Of a stretch of 64,000 bases of DNA, positions 36,675 to 45,002 are shown piece after piece. Numbering within the stretch: the first letter of the stretch is position 1; every line of letters begins with the position of its first letter. The DNA is from Mucilaginibacter xinganensis. GTDB taxonomy: Bacteria > Bacteroidota > Bacteroidia > Sphingobacteriales > Sphingobacteriaceae. Made by a program: the position numbers and the translations under genes. The stretch covers positions 82,402 through 146,401 of the forward strand of contig JAMFSA010000095.1 in NCBI GenBank assembly GCA_026225055.1, written 5' to 3'. Below the pieces are notes generated by a model. That model did no database searches and was not told where the DNA came from. It saw only the letters and a list, made by a program, of their open reading frames with translations.

Positions 36675-36764
36675 ACTGGCAATATTACAAATGATAATAG
36701 CTTACATCAACCGAAACCGTTCAGTAGTACATTTTTACCGATGAAAGGATAAGCTTGATCTATA

Positions 36765-36793
36765 AAAAGTTTTATAACTAAATGTAAACTTTT
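36765..36793. promoter_or_regulatory. Inverted repeat in the divergent promoter region
   Basis: AAAAGTTT (36765-36772) and AAACTTTT (36786-36793) form an 8-base inverted repeat with a 13-base spacer, 90 bases before the outer-membrane receptor ATG and between the divergent sensor kinase and receptor genes. A regulator site is possible; the AT-rich make-up makes chance likely too. Confidence 0.3.
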
Positions 36794-36882
36794 AAACGGA
36801 TAAAAAGGAGGCTCTGTCTATGTTTTAAAGGTATCTGTCTATTGCGTTTTTTACTATATAGGCTAATGGCTTGCTTTGATGT

Positions 36883-39717
36883 ATGAAACTTAAACATTGC
36901 TTTGCTGTATTAGCATTGATCTTAACAATAACAGTGCATGGCTATGCCCAAACTGGCCGCTTAATTAAAGGGACGGTTACTGATTCAACCAAACAAACCA
37001 TACCCGGTGCTACGGTTAAATTACTAACTGGTGCCGATAGCCTGTTAACCGGTACCGACGCGAATGGGGCCTTTGTTTTCCCATCTGTAAAAGCCACACA
37101 GATCAGTTTGGTTATTACCTCCATAGGTTATGATCCTATTCGCCGACGTATTATGCTTGATAATGCAACTACCCCGGTGATACTTAAACCAATCATACTT
37201 AAAAATTCGAGCACTACATTAAATACTGTTAATATTACTTCGGTTAACCCGGTTAAGATTAAGGAAGATACTGTTGAATTTAACGCTGCCGCATACAAGG
37301 TGCGTGATGGGGCAATGGTTGAGGATGTAATAAAGAAGTTGCCCGGTGCCGACGTAGATAATAATGGCAACGTTACCTTTCAGGGTAAAACAGTGAGTAA
37401 AGTGCGGGTGAACGGGAAAGACTTTTTTGGTGGCGATATAAAAACAGCCACACAAAACTTGCCCGCCAACGCGGTTTCAACTGTGCAAATGATCAACGAT
37501 TATGGTGATCAGGCTAATTTAACCGGTATTAAATCGGGAGAGCCTCAAACGGTGCTGAACATTAATGTAAAACCAAGCCTTAATAATGGATATTTTGGCC
37601 AGTTAAGTGCAGGCGAGGGGCGGGATGCGATCCCGCAGGTCGACGGTACAACAGACCAGAACCGGTTTGTAGGTCAGGCTAATTTATTCAGTTTCAGCGG
37701 CGACAGGCAGATTGCTGTATTAGGCAACCTTAACAACACCAATACCAGCCTGTTCAACTTTGGCCCTCCGGGGAGTCAAAAGCCTGCGGACGGAATTACA
37801 ACAGCACGTTCTATCGGATTTAACTATCGTGATTCATGGAGTAAAAAGTTAACTGTGTATGGCAGTTACAGTTTTGCGTCGAATTCTGTAAACCTTACCA
37901 GTTCAACCTTACAAAACAATATCTCGGTTGATAATCCAAGCACAAACACATTGAAGAGCACGGAGTACGATACCAAGATCAACCACAGGTTTACCTTCAA
38001 TATGGAGTATAAGCCGGATACGGTTAACTACTTTAAAATAAGCCCTTCATTTTCATATGCCGGGGTTAATACTTCGGTAATAGGCTCAAACTTACTGGCA
38101 AATGATACCGCGACGCTTTCAAACTATAACTACAAAACATTAAGCAATTCATCAGCTCCTAATTATGGCATAAACGTACTATACAATCACCGTTTTAACA
38201 GTCATGGCCGCAACTTCAGCGTGAACTTTGGCGTTGGCCGGTCAACAAGCAGGGCTTACGATAACCCGGTATATACCTACATAAATACTGCTGCGACTGC
38301 CCCATTAGATCAGTTTATTAATACCAACAGCCATACCGATACCGTTGGCGCGTCGTTTTCATACATTGAGCCTTTAAGCCTGAGATCATATTTTCAGGTG
38401 AATTATATTTATCACCGTGCCTACAGCGTGGCTGATAAAGTAACGGATACACTGGCTACTGATGGTTCAACAAACAACTATCCTTTACTAAGTAATAACT
38501 ATAATTTTACGCTTACTACCAATCGTATTGGGATCAATTATCGTTTTATCGAAAAAAAATATAATTACGTAATAGGTGTGGTTGCACAACCAACTTCACT
38601 CGATGGTTATTCGCCAACAACCGGAATCGCAACCCAACGAAACAGCTTTAATTTTACCCCCGATGCACATTTCGTTTACAATTTTTCCAGATCACAAACA
38701 TTAAGCGCTAACTACACGGGTACTACCAACTCACCTACATTTTCTGAGTTGCAGCCGGTAACCGATTTTTCCAATGCTTCATACCCAATAACGGGTAACC
38801 CGGACTTGAAGCCGGAATTCAACAATACCTTTTCGTTACGGTATAACAAGTTTGATTTCGCAAGTGGTAACGTGTTTTTCAGTAACCTGTCTTTCACACA
38901 AACCGATAATAAAATTGTAGCCAATACCATTACTTATCCGGCTAATTATACGCCTAACACTAAATTGTCAAATACCATTGCCACGCAATATTTAAATGCT
39001 GATGGTTATTATTCAGCATCGGGCTTTTATGTGTTTGCTAAGCCCTTTGATAATCGCAGGTATAACCTATTTTTTATTGGCAATATATCCTATAATAACA
39101 ATATCTCCTACATCAGTAATGTGGATGCCACTACTTTGGATATGACCACGGAGAAGAACATCGCCAAGACATTGGTATATACACAAGGCCTGCGTTTCAG
39201 GGTTGATATAACTGATGTGATTGATGCAGAGCCAAATACAAGTTACAGTATTAATTCATCAAAAAACTCACTGGAACAGTCGGGTATCAATGATAATTTT
39301 AGAACGTGGAACCTGGGTGTCACCGGTAAAAATTATGTGTGGAAGGATTGGACACTAAGCTATGATTATACAAAGACCTTCTATTATAACTATAAAGGGT
39401 CAACAAACCCTAACATACTCAACACTTATATAGAGCGCAGGTTTTTAAAGAGCAAACTGGCTACGTTCAGGCTATCAGCATTTGATTTATTTAACCAAAA
39501 TACAGGCTATAGCAGCACACAAAATGGCAATTACGTTACCCAAACAAATGTTAACCGTTTAGGCAGGTATTATATGCTTACGTTTACCCTGCGTTTGCAA
39601 AAAAATGCGGGCAAAGGTCAGGGCGATCATGGTCCGGGCGGCCCGGGTGGTCCTGGAGGTGGCGGCCCTCCGCCCGGTGGTGGTGGCGGTCCCGGTGGTG
39701 GCCCTTCAATATATTAA
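36883..39717 (+). CDS. TonB-dependent-receptor-like outer-membrane beta-barrel protein
   Basis: 944 residues. Signal peptide (FAVLALILTITVHGYAQ), a carboxypeptidase-regulatory-like domain (GRLIKGTVTDSTKQTIPGATVKL, about 25-110), a plug-like region (EDVIKKLPGADVDNNGNVTFQGKTVSKVRVNGKDFF, about 145-190) and a long beta-barrel. This is the 'outer membrane beta-barrel family' of Bacteroidota, distinct from SusC. The extreme C-terminus after the last strand (YYMLTFTLRLQ) is a Gly/Pro-rich tail ending GGPSIY. It is divergent from the LytS/LytTR pair, which may control it. Substrate unknown; no susD follows. A 17-base-stem terminator lies 60 bases after the stop. Confidence 0.88.
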   Translation: MKLKHCFAVLALILTITVHGYAQTGRLIKGTVTDSTKQTIPGATVKLLTGADSLLTGTDANGAFVFPSVKATQISLVITSIGYDPIRRRIMLDNATTPVILKPIILKNSSTTLNTVNITSVNPVKIKEDTVEFNAAAYKVRDGAMVEDVIKKLPGADVDNNGNVTFQGKTVSKVRVNGKDFFGGDIKTATQNLPANAVSTVQMINDYGDQANLTGIKSGEPQTVLNINVKPSLNNGYFGQLSAGEGRDAIPQVDGTTDQNRFVGQANLFSFSGDRQIAVLGNLNNTNTSLFNFGPPGSQKPADGITTARSIGFNYRDSWSKKLTVYGSYSFASNSVNLTSSTLQNNISVDNPSTNTLKSTEYDTKINHRFTFNMEYKPDTVNYFKISPSFSYAGVNTSVIGSNLLANDTATLSNYNYKTLSNSSAPNYGINVLYNHRFNSHGRNFSVNFGVGRSTSRAYDNPVYTYINTAATAPLDQFINTNSHTDTVGASFSYIEPLSLRSYFQVNYIYHRAYSVADKVTDTLATDGSTNNYPLLSNNYNFTLTTNRIGINYRFIEKKYNYVIGVVAQPTSLDGYSPTTGIATQRNSFNFTPDAHFVYNFSRSQTLSANYTGTTNSPTFSELQPVTDFSNASYPITGNPDLKPEFNNTFSLRYNKFDFASGNVFFSNLSFTQTDNKIVANTITYPANYTPNTKLSNTIATQYLNADGYYSASGFYVFAKPFDNRRYNLFFIGNISYNNNISYISNVDATTLDMTTEKNIAKTLVYTQGLRFRVDITDVIDAEPNTSYSINSSKNSLEQSGINDNFRTWNLGVTGKNYVWKDWTLSYDYTKTFYYNYKGSTNPNILNTYIERRFLKSKLATFRLSAFDLFNQNTGYSSTQNGNYVTQTNVNRLGRYYMLTFTLRLQKNAGKGQGDHGPGGPGGPGGGGPPPGGGGGPGGGPSIY

Positions 39718-39777
39718 CCCCTGTTGCCTGTTGTCTGGGAAACCGGACTTTTGGTTTTAATATAGTTTGATTAATAA

Positions 39778-39815
39778 ACAAGAAAGCCTTTAAGTACCCT
39801 TAAAGGCTTTCTTGT
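39778..39815 (+). terminator. Hairpin terminator after the outer-membrane receptor
   Basis: A perfect 17-base stem (39778-39794 with 39799-39815) and a 4-base TACC loop, followed by TGTTGTTGTC rather than a pure T-run. The very stable stem directly after the receptor gene fits termination. Confidence 0.7.
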
Positions 39816-40225
39816 TGTTGTCGCATATGGTTACTGATTTTTTTGACGGTGAATTTATAGCTAAAAACAACAAGAAATTAGTTATAGGTGTTGTTATTAC
39901 AATTATTTATTTTTTTTTGAAAAAAAATCTTTTAGATTAGCGTTGATTATAACCTAACGAGCATTGATGAATGCGCGTAGAATTCAATTTTGAATATTTA
40001 TGAAATATTAAGTAGGCTGACCTTAGAAATTGAAGGTATTAGATAGCTGTTAATTACTAATTATCAGCCTAAAAAATCCTCAATTATTAAGATGGTTTTT
40101 ATAATAATTATATAGTGTAATTTAATTGTTTATGCGACAGTTAAATTATTATTAAAGTATTTAGAAAATTTAAGCATGTTGTTTTTGCTGACGGGCATTT
40201 GAACAATAATTTCAGTTCATATAAA
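39816..40225. other. About 410 bases of AT-rich intergenic sequence before the ECF sigma gene
   Basis: No gene is seen. A run of T followed by A (about 39906-39927) and a near-perfect palindrome (40046-40068, listed separately) are the only structures noticed. It should hold the ECF sigma gene promoter. Confidence 0.5.
40046..40068. promoter_or_regulatory. Near-perfect palindrome upstream of the ECF sigma gene
   Basis: Two 11-base arms around a central C (GCTGTTAATTA / TAATTATCAGC) match with one mismatch, 158 bases before the sigma ATG. It may be an operator or an untranslated hairpin. Confidence 0.3.
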
Positions 40226-40804
40226 ATGATGAAATTGCATGATCTTCCGGATGAAAAATTACTCGAACTTTTCGAGCTGGATGATATTGCAGCTTTTGAG
40301 GAGATTTATAAAAGGTACTGGCTTAAACTTTATTCAGCAGCATATAACCGGTTAAAAGAAAGGGAAGCCGCGCAGGAGGTGGTGCAGGATCTCTTTACCA
40401 GTTTCTGGGTCAACAGGGCTCAGCTTAAAATACATTCCTCGCTGCAGGGTTACTTGTTTTCCGCAATTAAATATTCGGTGCTAAACTATAAGCGGGCAGA
40501 AAATGTAAGGGCTGACTATTGTGAATTATTATTGATGGCCAACAATAACTCGCACAATCCAACCGAAGAATATGTTACTTATAAAGAGTTAATAGAAAGT
40601 ATTAATAGCGGCGTTAATCAGTTGCCGCCCAAATGCCGCTCTGTTTTTGAGCTTAGCCGTAATCAATACAAATCAAATAAGGAGATAGCAAAATTGCTTG
40701 ATATCTCCGAAAAAACAGTAGAAAATCATTTGACCAAAGCGCTCAGATATTTAAGAGTAAATATCAATACATCTATTATTTTGCTGTTCTTTTTCTTTCG
40801 ATAG
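40226..40804 (+). CDS. ECF-type RNA polymerase sigma factor
   Basis: About 192 residues. The frame opens at a TTG (40199), but ATG 40226 or 40229 gives the usual start (MMKLHDLPDEKLLELF). Sigma region 2 is seen in AFEEIYKRYWLKLYSAAYNRLKEREAAQEVVQDLFTSFWVNR, and region 4 in LPPKCRSVFELSRNQYKSNKEIAKLLDISEKTVENHLTKALRYLR. This is the Bacteroidota sigma that partners a FecR anti-sigma and a SusC with an N-terminal STN domain. Both are found downstream, but a reversed 2.6-kb gene lies between this sigma and fecR. Confidence 0.93.
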   Translation: MMKLHDLPDEKLLELFELDDIAAFEEIYKRYWLKLYSAAYNRLKEREAAQEVVQDLFTSFWVNRAQLKIHSSLQGYLFSAIKYSVLNYKRAENVRADYCELLLMANNNSHNPTEEYVTYKELIESINSGVNQLPPKCRSVFELSRNQYKSNKEIAKLLDISEKTVENHLTKALRYLRVNINTSIILLFFFFR

Positions 40805-40891
40805 TTGTGGGTTAAATAACTGTTAGCATATCATTAAGAGCATAAATGTCGGCTGTTAATTAAATATTGCCGCGAATTTTTGACCAAATCA

Positions 40892-43528
40892 TCAGTACAA
40901 TATCGTTACCGGGCCGCTAAATGTTTGCGAATTGTTTTTTGCATTAATAAGGTAATAATAGGTTCCGGCAGGTAATTTCTGATTATGGTAAGTCCCATCC
41001 CATGCCACTGCATAACCTTTGTTATGGTAAACCATTGTTCCATACCTGTTAAATATGCTTACTGACGCAGTAGCATCCAGTCCCTGTATATTCCAAACAT
41101 CATTAATGCCGTCACCGTTAGGGGTAAAAGTATTAGGCATAAATACTTCAGCACATTGCTCGGTTATGTGTATTTGCCGGGTAGCCTGGCATCCGTTCAC
41201 ATCCGTTACGGTTAAGGTTACGGTTTGTGGGGAAGTGACATTAAAAGTATGATTGCCGGGAATATTGTTCCAGGCGTATTGAGAAAAACCCTCAGGAGCG
41301 GTAAGCGTTACCGTTACATGCTGATAGGGGCAGATGGTCGCGTCACTGACATTTAACTGCGGATTGTTTACAAAAGTAACCTTAGTGTTTGCATTTGCGG
41401 TGCAGCCGCTTGTTGTGGTAAGGGCAACCGTATAAGTGCCCGATTCTGATACATTGATATAGTCGGAAGTTTCACCCGTCGACCATTTAATTGTGCCGTC
41501 TGAATGAATCGCTTTCAGGGTAACCGTTTGCCCTTCGCACAAAGTAGTATTAATTTGCTGTTGTATAGTTAGCGTTGGCTGCGCGTTAAAGGAAATAGGT
41601 ACAATTGCAGAGGTTTGTGCGCATATGCTGCCATCTGTAGCCGCGGTATTGCTTGTTACAACTGCGGTGTAATTACCTGCAATATTGGTTGTTATCGCTG
41701 TTTTGTCTGTATCATCCGATAATAAAACATTATCTCTATACCAATTAACGGTAAAAAGGGTACTTGGGGCAATGCTCAAACTTAGCGTGGCATTATCGCC
41801 ATTGCAATAAGCTGGTTTATCGGTTGTTATTACCGGCTGTGGTATCTGTATAAAATTAACCTGTACTTCTTTTGATGGCACCCAACTGTTAGTACAAGCG
41901 CTTACCTCAATATGGTAACTGCCCGATTGTGTAGCTGTAAATTTTGATGTCGTATCCCCGTTAAGTGTGCCATTGGTGTACCATCTGTAATGATAGGCCG
42001 GGCTATAAGTAACATTCAGGGTGGTAGATGCACTGCCACAGTATTTAAGTGTATCCGGGTAATTGAATGTAAAAACGGGGGCTGATACAAAATTTACTTT
42101 TAAATGGTTGGTTTCAAGATGAATATTTTCACAAGCACCGTACATTACGGCATTGTAGTCACCAGGGAGCGTAATTGCCAAAGTATCCTTACTGGCACCC
42201 GGGAGTTCCACACCATCTTTATACCAAATTACCGCGTTATTTAATCTGTTATTAACCCAGGCCGAAACCGGATTGCCGCTGCAAACCTGTAATTGCGAAG
42301 TTGTATCGGGTTGATTAACAAACTTAACTGCATTATTTAATTGCTGGCTATTTATGAAAGCAGCATAATCAGGTTTTATTAAATATAAGCCATCGTTAGC
42401 GCCAATCCAAACACCGTCTTCGCAAATAGGCTTACTATTAAGCACATGGTTTACACAGATATCGTTAATCGGGTCATTACCCAATTCGTCATAATGAAAC
42501 ATACGTGTTAGCGGAAGATAACCGTAGTTTTCCGTATAAATTGAGCTGCTGAAATACAGGCCCTGATCAGTTCCAACCAGAAGGTTTTGTTTTGAAACGA
42601 ATCCATTGTTATAATAACCTTGAAATGCCATAAGCCCATAAATATCGGCGATCTTATTAACCTTAATGCCATCAAGATAATGAAATGGACTTTCAAAAAC
42701 AGACCAATAACTATCATCACCATAGTTTTCAAATAATCCGCGATTTGTACCCCAAAAGTGATTTACAGAAATCTCGTTATAACTATTGCTATAAATGCCG
42801 GTTGCCGTATTGATCGGACTGCCAAAAAATTTGCTTTCTTCCCAAAGGAATTCAACATAGGTTGTGACATTGGTTATGTCTATAACTGGCTGATATTTAA
42901 TGGTGTCCGTCGTGTTGGAATAACCTGTAGTGGAGGATGTACTATCCTTAAAAACTTGCGTACGGTAAGTGGCCTCATAAACCTTACTATCGCCATAAAA
43001 ATTGCCGGTGGGATCGTTATCAGTCTTTGTTTTTTCAGTTTTTACATCATACCAGATAAAGCCATTTTTACTGGCGATCATTAATGAAGTCCCGCTTAAA
43101 CCAAGATAACTTTGTGGTTCTGTGCTCATTCCGATAGAATTTACAATACCCGGAACTCCGTCTGCCGAGCCAATATCTTTAATAATACCCTTTTTATATT
43201 CAATAACACTAGCAGAATTTGTTGCCACAAATACGGTATCCTGACTACGGCCGGCTATGTCAATAAACTGGAGATTATTATAAGCTGCAAATGCCGAGCT
43301 ATAATCATCAATTGCCTGTGTTTGGCTATTGACACGGTAAACATGATTGTTGGCGGTAAGTACCCATAAGTAGATATCATTAAAATCACATTTAACTTTA
43401 AGTACTTTTTGGCCGGTGAGTAAATGTGAATTTAAATGAAACTCTACATCCTGCTGTTGCCCGCGGGCGTTATTGCAAAAAAAGGATAAGGTGATCAATA
43501 TTGTCAGTAAGACAGCCTGCTTAATCAT
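40892..43528 (-). CDS. Large exported protein with gliding-motility (T9SS) C-terminal domain
   Basis: 878 residues with a signal peptide (AVLLTILITLSFFCNNARG). The N-terminal ~390 residues look like a beta-propeller sensor-like region (repeated tryptophan and GLYFSSSIYTENYG / GLYLIKPDY strands). Then follow several immunoglobulin/PKD-like repeats with paired cysteines and GxYxAxV patterns, and a C-terminal CHU_C-type domain: EVFMPNTFTPNGDGINDVWNIQGL ... GTYYYLINAKNNSQTFSGPVTILY, the signal for type IX secretion and surface attachment. It is probably cell-surface bound. It sits in reverse between the ECF sigma gene and fecR, so it is either an insertion or a target of the system. Confidence 0.85.
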   Translation of the reverse strand: MIKQAVLLTILITLSFFCNNARGQQQDVEFHLNSHLLTGQKVLKVKCDFNDIYLWVLTANNHVYRVNSQTQAIDDYSSAFAAYNNLQFIDIAGRSQDTVFVATNSASVIEYKKGIIKDIGSADGVPGIVNSIGMSTEPQSYLGLSGTSLMIASKNGFIWYDVKTEKTKTDNDPTGNFYGDSKVYEATYRTQVFKDSTSSTTGYSNTTDTIKYQPVIDITNVTTYVEFLWEESKFFGSPINTATGIYSNSYNEISVNHFWGTNRGLFENYGDDSYWSVFESPFHYLDGIKVNKIADIYGLMAFQGYYNNGFVSKQNLLVGTDQGLYFSSSIYTENYGYLPLTRMFHYDELGNDPINDICVNHVLNSKPICEDGVWIGANDGLYLIKPDYAAFINSQQLNNAVKFVNQPDTTSQLQVCSGNPVSAWVNNRLNNAVIWYKDGVELPGASKDTLAITLPGDYNAVMYGACENIHLETNHLKVNFVSAPVFTFNYPDTLKYCGSASTTLNVTYSPAYHYRWYTNGTLNGDTTSKFTATQSGSYHIEVSACTNSWVPSKEVQVNFIQIPQPVITTDKPAYCNGDNATLSLSIAPSTLFTVNWYRDNVLLSDDTDKTAITTNIAGNYTAVVTSNTAATDGSICAQTSAIVPISFNAQPTLTIQQQINTTLCEGQTVTLKAIHSDGTIKWSTGETSDYINVSESGTYTVALTTTSGCTANANTKVTFVNNPQLNVSDATICPYQHVTVTLTAPEGFSQYAWNNIPGNHTFNVTSPQTVTLTVTDVNGCQATRQIHITEQCAEVFMPNTFTPNGDGINDVWNIQGLDATASVSIFNRYGTMVYHNKGYAVAWDGTYHNQKLPAGTYYYLINAKNNSQTFSGPVTILY

Positions 43529-43772
43529 GTCAAATTTTAGGTGTGCAAATATAATTAAAAACCATTGCGATAAATGGATAGTTTACTGTTGCGACACATC
43601 ATTATCAATGCTCAAATTGCAACTGATTTTTAAAAGAGCCATAAAAAGAGAGAAATTGAACGACTAAAAGATAGCAATCATATTTTTTTAAAATGTAAGT
43701 AGGGGGTAGCGCCTTTTTAAGTTACATACTATTATAAGCCAATATTAAACCCTCGTTTAAAATTACCCTTTA

Positions 43773-44804
43773 ATGAAAAAGAAGCTATCGGCAGATATTT
43801 TAGAAAAATATTTCAAAGGTGATTGCAATGAAAATGAAATTGCCGAGGTAAACTCGTGGTACAATTCATTTGAGCATGACGAGGATGATATTTCTGCATT
43901 GTCGGATAGGGAAAAAGAGTTATTCAGAGATCTGATGCTGAATAATATCAGAGATAACATACAAAAAGCTGAAACTAGTAATGTAATTAACCTGAACAGA
44001 AAAAAGTTTAATCGTACGCTGGTTTATTTTATTACCAGTGCTGCCGCAATTCTTCTGATTGTATTTTTTCTCAAAGGTAAAATGCCGGCCGTTTCCCCGG
44101 CAGCAAATGAAGAGGAATTGGTAGTTAATAATATGACCAGCGCCATTCAAAAAATAACACTATCTGATGGGAGCAAAGTATGGCTGAGCCCCAATTCACA
44201 ATTAACGTATTTAAAGGTATTTGCTGCACACAGCAGGCAGGTTTCGCTTAATGGGGAAGCGTTTTTTGAAGTAACCAAAGACCATGCGAGGCCTTTTTCA
44301 ATTTATAGCGGAAAAATCACAACCAAGGTTTGGGGCACAAGTTTCCGCATCAAATCTTATAAAAATGACATCCCCAAAGTTGATGTGGTAACAGGCAAAG
44401 TTTCGGTAAGCATATACAAGGCAAACCGTGCGGCAACTGATCTGAGCAGCCCCGTTCAAACTGATCCGGTGCAGGAAGTTATGCTAACGCCTAACCAGGA
44501 GGCTGTTTACAATAAAGGGCTAAATACCTTAAAAAAGAATGCGGAAATAAGAGATACTACTATAAATATCTGGAAAAAGACAACCGTGTCTTTTGATAAT
44601 GCGCCTATGGCAGAGGTATTTAAAGTACTTAGTAAAAAATTCAAAGTTCATATCTGGTCGGCTGATAAGAAAGTCAATACCGATTATTTAAACGCTGATT
44701 TTACGGATGAAAGTTTACCGGCAATTATGGAAATGTTGAAAAACACCATGGACGTAAACTATGCAGTAAACGGCAATGAATTTGTTTTGGTAAGCAATAA
44801 ATAA
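43773..44804 (+). CDS. FecR family anti-sigma factor
   Basis: 343 residues. A short cytoplasmic N-terminal sigma-binding part (ILEKYFKGDCNENEIAEVNSWYNS) precedes a membrane helix (LVYFITSAAAILLIVFFL, about residues 87-105). The periplasmic FecR domain has QKITLSDGSKVWLSPNSQLTYLKVFAAHSRQVSLNGEAFFEV and GTSFRIKSYKNDIPKVDVVTGKVSV, with a C-terminal DUF4974 (VSFDNAPMAEVFKVLSKKFKVHI). It would relay glycan presence at SusC/STN to the ECF sigma. It is 199 bases before susC. Confidence 0.92.
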   Translation: MKKKLSADILEKYFKGDCNENEIAEVNSWYNSFEHDEDDISALSDREKELFRDLMLNNIRDNIQKAETSNVINLNRKKFNRTLVYFITSAAAILLIVFFLKGKMPAVSPAANEEELVVNNMTSAIQKITLSDGSKVWLSPNSQLTYLKVFAAHSRQVSLNGEAFFEVTKDHARPFSIYSGKITTKVWGTSFRIKSYKNDIPKVDVVTGKVSVSIYKANRAATDLSSPVQTDPVQEVMLTPNQEAVYNKGLNTLKKNAEIRDTTINIWKKTTVSFDNAPMAEVFKVLSKKFKVHIWSADKKVNTDYLNADFTDESLPAIMEMLKNTMDVNYAVNGNEFVLVSNK

Positions 44805-44891
44805 CCCAATTATAAATAACAGCCCTTAATTAAATTATGAACGATATGAAAAAAACCTAAACCAAATCAACCAATTTCTTGGAAAAAGAAT

Positions 44892-44912
44892 AGGAGTGCT
44901 GATGACACTCCT
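44892..44912 (+). other. Leader hairpin upstream of susC
   Basis: AGGAGTG pairs with CACTCCT around a 7-base loop, followed by a short T-run (44918-44922). It lies in the 198-base fecR-susC gap, so it may be an attenuator that lowers or tunes susC expression relative to fecR. Confidence 0.45.
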
Positions 44913-45002
44913 AAACCTTTTTAAACCCGTGATGGAACGCCTTAAAATAAGGTGAACGGGTGTTATGTGTCATTTTTTAAAAAAAATAAACGATTTAAAT
45001 TT

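Noticed and set aside
44837..44860. Seven-codon mini-frame (MNDMKKT) between fecR and susC as a leader peptide
   Set aside because: No run of a regulatory codon and no paired attenuator structure around it; too short to support.
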